Notes under the pieces: model-generated
Seen by the model: the letters and a program-made list of their open reading frames with translations, nothing else
Told to the model about the DNA's origin: nothing
The model's database searches: none
Assembly: GCA_036674765.1 (NCBI GenBank)
Contig: JARVKI010000036.1
Coordinates: forward strand, 248,001-312,000
Direction: 5' to 3'
Length of the DNA stretch: 64,000 bases
DNA from: Seiridium cupressi
Lineage: Eukaryota; Ascomycota; Sordariomycetes; Amphisphaeriales; Sporocadaceae
In this document: piece after piece, positions 58,227 to 64,000 of the stretch
Layout of the letters: every line of letters starts with the position of its first letter
How positions within the stretch are numbered: the stretch's first letter is position 1
Made by a program: the position numbers and the translations under genes

Positions 58227-61200
58227 TATCGAGGTGATAAGTGCGAGACTTTGGGATATGGGGAAACTCCCGTTTGAACTATGGATGTATTGTAGACAAG
58301 GAGGTCACGCAGAGGGAAAAGTGGGGGGCGGGCAACGGCGACGAGGGCCAAGAAACCGCGTGGTGACCGGAAGGAGTAGTGACTTGCAGCGTGACGATTT
58401 GTGGATATTTCCTCATGTGAAGCGACCTGGTTTTCGTGCTGCCGGCACCTGAGATGGCATGCGTGCCGGCCCCTGGATGGGCCCACGCCTCGTCCTAACG
58501 GTTGCGTGGTGGCCAGGACTCTGCGACGGCTCAGCATCCAGCAAGCGGCAACCGGGTCTGGCAAAATAGGCGCAAGACTGTGAATCGATAGGCAATATAT
58601 TCAAGCTTCTTCCATGGCTTGTCTCTGGTGGGTGCGTCCGAGGTGGAGAGAGGGAAGTTGGAGAAACGGCCGGCTGGAATGACGCGCGCGGAGAAGGCCG
58701 TCGCTCCCTCACGCGACGAGTGCACAAGTTCCGGGCAGGAGAGCTGCGTATAGAGGCCGCGTAGCGCAGGAGGCAATTGAGGAGCCCCGTAACGGGCGTG
58801 CGAACTACGTCAACAAGAGGGAAAAAGAAACGTTCCCAAGGGGCTCAACGGCGAGCCGCGGGAATTGGGGACGAAGGTGATGATCGTGAGGAGTAAGCTC
58901 GAGGGGCTGGGCTGGGAATGGCAATCTGGCGGGAATCGTGGTCAATGATCCAAGCTTTACGACCTCCAGACTTCCAAACGGCAAGGCGCTCCCTGGGGCC
59001 CCCACACTGGCTTCCCCGCGTCTGGGGAAATCGAGCTAAGCTAGGCCACTGAGGCCTGGAGTTCAGCGTCGAAACGTGCTCCGCACTTTACCCTCCACAG
59101 CGCAGTCCCGCCTGCCGCCCCCTTTAACCAGTACCAACTCCATCATTACCAACAAACAAGCCCGACTCGTGGCGAGCCTAGACATCGACAGAACACCTCC
59201 CCCTGGCCCTCGCCATGGGCATCCGAGGTCTGTGCGAATTCGGCTGATGAGATTACCTATGCACCTGCCGTCGGCAGTGACGAGCACGCCGTTTAAGACA
59301 CTGACGGGCACGGCCGGCTTAGTTAGTGACCCCGGTATACACATGGCCGAGCTTCTTGTCTCGCAGTATACCGCCGCTAGGTCAACGCCGCACAAGTGTT
59401 TGCACCTCGGCAGCGTAGAACAGACAAGGGCGCAGTTGGGGATTAGAACCCCAACCCAGAAACCCGGCGGCCCAAGTAAAACGCCTACCAGCCCGCTGAG
59501 ATTCGCACTACTCGTATAGTACTTCTTGTTGTGCCTTGCTCGGTAATTCTGGCAACAATTCCCAATTGCTTCTTTCCCATGCACGCGATGTTTCGCCGCA
59601 TTCTAGTGCTGGATCTCCGTTGCTTGTTCGGGAAATGATCAGCCGCGTGTGTCCTCACGAGACGACGGCCACAGACAGCAGAAAGGCACTGCACCATTCG
59701 CAGACGTTTACCCCTTCCGTGCCGAAGTAGCGAGTGGGTAAGGGGTAACGTAGCCACCAACCATAATGGGTCGTGCAGAGGATCTTCGGCCGTCAACTAA
59801 GAACGTGCCTCGGCGCAAGCCACTTCTCGCAAAGCCTATCTAACAGGTTGCCCTGGATGCCTACCTGAACACAAAGCATGGCGATATCTCGCGAGCATGC
59901 AATCACATCTCTCCAGACACTTCACGAGATGGAAATCAAATGACTGGTATCAAATTGGAGCACAAGCGCCGCAACCGAAAAGAGTAGCATGCCGTTCCTG
60001 GGGAAAAGGCGGAGCTCATTTTGATGCAATGCTTAAGAAGCTGACAATTTTCCGGTGTTTGGAGAATTGGAGATGACTGTGGAGAAGGCGCGACGTGCCG
60101 GAAAGGTTAAGCAGTATGGCGTATCATTGGGCGTTCTCGGGAGAGGCATGCTTCTCTGTGTAACACCGATGCATCGTTGAAACCATTTGCAGCCACGTCT
60201 TTCCAGTTGCGTGTGTCCCGCGGCTCAAAGGGTGGCCACAGACGCGTGCGGTCGATGATGCTGGATAGCTACGGGAGCCCGGGTGCTTCCATCCTGGAGC
60301 TGAATGCAGGTCTCGAGACGGCAGGATTCTGCGCCTCTTCCATCATCGTCCCGTGGCGTCTGGGGGCTCGCAAGCACTCGCGTTACAAAAAAGCCTAAAA
60401 TATCTTCCCGAGCCTGAGGCTAACTGCCAGTTGAGTGAGACGTCCAGTGCTTGGATTAGGTCCAGCTTCATGCCGTCGCATTCCGTCGCAGTCGCTTCTT
60501 CATTGTCCCGCGGTTGAAGTAGATTCATTCTCTAGCAACTTGGAGCCCTAGACCGAAGAGTCGAGTTGGAGATCAGTGGAAGCCCACCCCGCGCCCGCCG
60601 TGGCACCTGCAAAGCATTCGACGTCGAAAAGCTTGTGTCGTGACCCTTCGCAGAGGCCCAAGTGCTGCCATTTCTCCGACCGAAATGCTGGTACGGCAGG
60701 ACATGATCCGCCCATGGATAGAATGCCGGATGGGGAATAAGACGTGTGGTTGAGATAGACAACGCCAAGACCTTTGCGCAGCAACGGGCCAACGCGCGCC
60801 TCGGAATCAGGGTCACGGGCGAGAATGGGGGGCAGTGGCTCCAGGCTAGATGACGAAGGATCCATCTAGCCCTACTAAAGCTCGGCAGTCATCGACTTGA
60901 CAACTTGACAGCTTGGAAGACATCTGACAACCACGATGGCCGGCCTCGACGAATAGCCGAGACCCCAGATTCTTTGTCGCGTCAGCTGTGTTTTATCTAC
61001 TGTGCGAGATGGTGTCAAGCAGAATTCTCTCGCATATATAAGTCAAGCCACGGGCATGTCATGGGATTGAATCTAAAATGCTTCATTGGGCAAGCGACGA
61101 AACAGACACAGTATACTCGCTCTGTCGGCGCGCTTGAACACTGTCACTTAGCACTGTCTGAGACCTAGTAAGTCCATAGACGCCTCGGGAATAAGTTCTG

Positions 61201-62419
61201 TCGACTCCACATCCTCACACGACGCGACTCTTGAGGTTTTCATTCGACGTGGCAGGAGTGACAAGCTGTCTTGCACACCGCATGTTCCTGCCAGACTCGT
61301 CCTTCCCAGCCGCCGCATGAACATGACTCTCGTTCATCTCAGCCGTAAAGTCCAAGACACCCTGACGCGTAATCGCGAGCTTCTGGAAAGCGTGTTCGGA
61401 GCTTAAAAGTCTATATCGATCAGACTATATGACACCACGGTACAGTGCTGTGCTGCAGAACCTGTCTGATTTGTGTCCGATTTGTCTCTGGCTGTAACGT
61501 CCGAGCCGTGCTTAGCGCTCGCGATCGTCAGGACACCAACTGTCATCCATCACTTCATCAAGCCGTGTAGCCCTCAGGAACAGATCCGACAGGATTCGGT
61601 ACCCGGCCCTAGGACCCTTGCGACACATCGCAATCCCATAATTTCCTTCATGGGTCAATGATATTTATGGAATTGCCAGTCCCTTCATTTAAACAGGGTC
61701 AAGGTCCCTTTCCCAGATACTGGAACGTTAAGCTAGAATTTGGATCGGCCCGACCTAATGTGCTGGCTGACTGGTTAGTGAGCCTATCATGTCCTGTCAT
61801 TGCAACCCCAGATTTCCCTTATCCGGCGGGAAAACTGCCTCCGCGTATCTGATCGTACGCTGTGACTTGCATGGCGCTGCACCCTTTCGGCGATAGGCTG
61901 GCCGGCTGCTGCCACGCTCGCGCAAGCCTTGTCTCTGCATGTGGTCTTTGTGACTCTGATTCTCCCTAATTCAGGAACGTTACACGCGGTTCCACAAGCT
62001 GCCCAAGCCTATGGCCGCCCCCATACACCCCCCTATTCTATCACATGCTTCCGCTGGCGGGAGACCTCCATACCCATGATCGTGGAGTGAGATCACGCTG
62101 TTGGAAATAGTATCCAGACCTAGTGACCTTCCCCAGAACCTAGGTCCTGGGCCTGGGGTCCCATGGGCCGTGGGTCGTCCTACCGTGGCTATGGTCACAG
62201 TCGGCCAAACAAGCATGATGGTATTTGCCCGGGACTAACACTGCTAGTCAAGATCTCATTGCTTCTCTTCGTCAGGACGTCTTATGCGTCTGTAGTGGAC
62301 CATATTGGTCATTTTCCGCTTAGGAAAGGGCAGTTCTTGCTTAGTTATGACGGCCCGTCGAGTGGCATTTGGCGCCTCCTGATCACCCCTTGAACGATGG
62401 CTTATTTCTGGGCTTGGTT
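58227..62419. other. 4.2-kb region between the regulator and the GH55 gene
   Basis: Divergent intergenic region, GC-rich on the left (58.3-60.9 kb) and more mixed on the right. Open frames reach about 170 codons (59063-59584, minus) but none shows a domain, and GC-rich DNA produces such frames by chance. A hairpin near 59435-59452 superficially resembles a tRNA T-arm but is not part of a full tRNA. Large intergenic regions like this are usual upstream of regulators and secreted enzymes. Confidence 0.4.
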
Positions 62420-62425
62420 TATAAG
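62420..62425 (+). promoter_or_regulatory. Possible TATA box of the GH55 gene
   Basis: TATAAG lies 78 nt upstream of the start codon, in gttTATAAGacc. Position and sequence fit a core promoter; no other support. Confidence 0.35.
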
Positions 62426-62497
62426 ACCTCTTTTCTCCAGTTCCGAGATGGATTTGCACAGGGCCTACGCGCATCCTTCTGTTCTCTTTCATTCAAG

Positions 62498-64000
62498 ATG
62501 CGTTTGAACTCATTTCTCGTGGCTATATTCAGCCTGATCGTCGGTATCCATGCCTACTGGCTTGCAGACATATCTCGTAAGTCCATGGTAGCTGTGGGTG
62601 TATAGTAGTCTCGTATACTAATATAGTTGATCAGATCAAGGTGTTGCACCCTTTGCGGGCTCAGGATATGCAGTGTTCCGTAACGTTAAGGACTATGGTG
62701 CCGTAGGTAAGTGATTGGTCGATCCCACCTTGAGATAACACCTATCTCGTATTCCGCGAACTGTTCTACCGTATTGAACTGTATCTACCATCTTGTACTG
62801 ACCACCGTGATAGGTGATGGTGTCACAGACGATACTGCCGCTATCAATGCTGCCATCACAGCCGGCGGTAACCGCTGTGGGCAAGGCTGTGTAAGTAGAC
62901 ATCATCAACTCCCACCTGATCATCCCACAATCATAGACACTAACACCAACAAGGCATCGACAACAGAAACTCCAGCAGTCGTCTACTTCCCAGCAGGAAC
63001 CTACCTGATCTCTTCTTCCATCATACCATATTACTTCACTCAACTCATCGGTGATCCCAGCTCGCCACCCACCTTGAAGGCCACAAGCGGCTTCTCAGGC
63101 TTTGGTCTCATCGATGGCAATCCCTACTGGTCCTCAGACCTCAACTGGGTCGCTGTCAACGTCTTCTACCGCCAGGTGAGGAACTTCATCATTGACACGA
63201 CGAACATTGCTCCTGGTACTGCGGCTACGGGTATGCACTGGCCCACGTCACAGGCAACCAGTCTGCAGAATATTGTGTTCAACATGCCAACCACTTCTGG
63301 GGTCGTACATGTCGGTCTCTTCATCGAGAGTGGTACGTAGCCTAAACAATCCTTATGCCCATGGACGTAACATGACTGACATTCGTAGGATCTGGTGGCT
63401 TTATAAGCGATCTTACCTTCAACGGTGGTGCTACTGGAGCTTCAATGGGTAATCAGCAGTACACTATGAGGAATCTTGTGTTCAACAACTGCGGGACTGG
63501 TAAGTCACGACGTTTACCTCGAGGCGTAATCCTGCCTAATTGCGTCTAGCCATCATCCAACTCTGGAACTGGGGTTGGACCTACATCAACCTGCAGATCA
63601 ATAACTGCGGCAAGGGTATCGATATCTCTGCAGGCGGCTCAAGCGCACAGAATGTTGGCTCCATCACAGTCATCGACAGTACCTTCGTCAACGTACCTGT
63701 AGGTATCATCACGGCCTACACATCGTCATCACAGCCAGCTACTGCCGGAAGTGTTGTCCTAGAGAACGTTGTCCTCCAGAATGTGCCTGTTGCAGTTCAG
63801 GGACCAAGCGGTACTGTACTCTCGGGCGGTACAGCGACCATTACAGCGTGGAGCGAAGGACACAGGTACACTCCAACTGGTCCTCAAAGCGCTCTGGGAG
63901 CTAGTAAGTGCTTTTTTTTTTTAAACTCCTTTCATGACCAACGTGCATCAGAGATCAGCCACTCACCTCAAGATCAGTCACGCCCAACTCTCGTCCATCA
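62498..64000 (+). CDS. GH55 exo-beta-1,3-glucanase, secreted, 5' part (runs off the window)
   Basis: Seven exons are visible (62498-62576, 62635-62706, 62814-62890, 62954-63332, 63389-63499, 63550-63903, 63952 to the edge); all phases agree. A signal peptide MRLNSFLVAIFSLIVGIHA is followed by YWLADISHQGVAPFAGSGY. Next comes the first pectate-lyase-3-type beta-helix repeat domain of family GH55: VFRNVKDYGAVGDGVTDDTA, then VVYFPAGTYLISSSI, TQLIGDPSSPP, and GLIDGNPYW. Later repeats include LVFNNCGTAIIQLWNWGW and INLQINNCGKGIDIS. GH55 enzymes release glucose or gentiobiose from beta-1,3-glucan of fungal or algal walls; they normally have two such domains and about 750-800 residues, so half or more is outside the window. 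The small-exon structure near the N-terminus is typical. The frame seen is intact. Confidence 0.92.

Noticed and set aside
59380..59500. Possible tRNA: a hairpin GGGGTTCTAATCCCC on the minus strand
   Set aside because: The loop lacks the purine at position 57, there is no matching acceptor stem or A box, and no anticodon arm could be drawn.
59063..59584. 173-codon minus-strand open frame
   Set aside because: GC-rich intergenic DNA with an equally open frame on the other strand; no domain, signal or splice structure supports a gene.
1..64000. CRISPR arrays, bacterial operons, prophage or viral genes
   Set aside because: None seen; gene structure is eukaryotic throughout and no direct-repeat arrays with unique spacers occur.

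Overview
The window is nuclear DNA from a filamentous ascomycete (Pezizomycotina, most likely a Sordariomycete). The evidence is short spliced introns (48-208 nt) with GTAAGT-like donors, fungal-only families (HET domain, Zn2Cys6 and C2H2/MHR regulators, VIVID photoreceptor, GH7 and GH55 secreted glycanases), and an AT-rich block whose base composition looks like repeat-induced point mutation (RIP). Exon limits below were built by hand; in every model called intact the reading phase is consistent across all junctions.

Layout. 1-5.4 kb: a truncated KCH-type K+ channel (-), a pseudokinase (+) and a probable Roadblock/LC7 protein (+). 7.4-9.0 kb: a secreted GH7 cellobiohydrolase without a cellulose-binding module (+). 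9.4-10.6 kb: an AT-rich, RIP-like block. 10.9-11.6 kb: a small five-helix protein resembling an isolated ABCC-transporter TMD0 (-). 12.7-16.3 kb: a cytochrome P450 with one extra A in a homopolymer and a decayed LaeA-type methyltransferase, probably the remains of a secondary-metabolism locus. 18.4-19.1 kb: a VIVID/ENVOY blue-light sensor (-).

23.1-45.3 kb is the conserved housekeeping core: CCR4-NOT subunit Not4 (-), complex I 30 kDa subunit (+), a hexose-type MFS transporter (-), branched-chain 2-oxoacid dehydrogenase E1-alpha (-), a peroxisomal-type alpha/beta hydrolase ending in AKL (-), and a UFD4/TRIP12-type HECT ubiquitin ligase (-). 46.5-55 kb is a gene graveyard: a carboxylesterase fragment, a HET-domain gene stopped by an in-frame TAG at the conserved Trp of its first motif, and a truncated Zn2Cys6 regulator. 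55.1-58.2 kb holds an intact five-exon C2H2/fungal-MHR transcription factor, and 62.5-64 kb the 5' part of a secreted GH55 exo-beta-1,3-glucanase that runs off the window.

Functionally the window combines core gene-expression and mitochondrial genes with plant- or fungal-wall degradation (GH7, GH55, sugar transporter) and decaying accessory genes (P450, methyltransferase, HET, esterase, regulator). I found no convincing new multi-gene system. The most unusual items are the free-standing TMD0-like protein, the HRN/NFG pseudokinase, the hairpin plus hexamer repeat in the middle of the Not4 locus, and the clustered pseudogenes.
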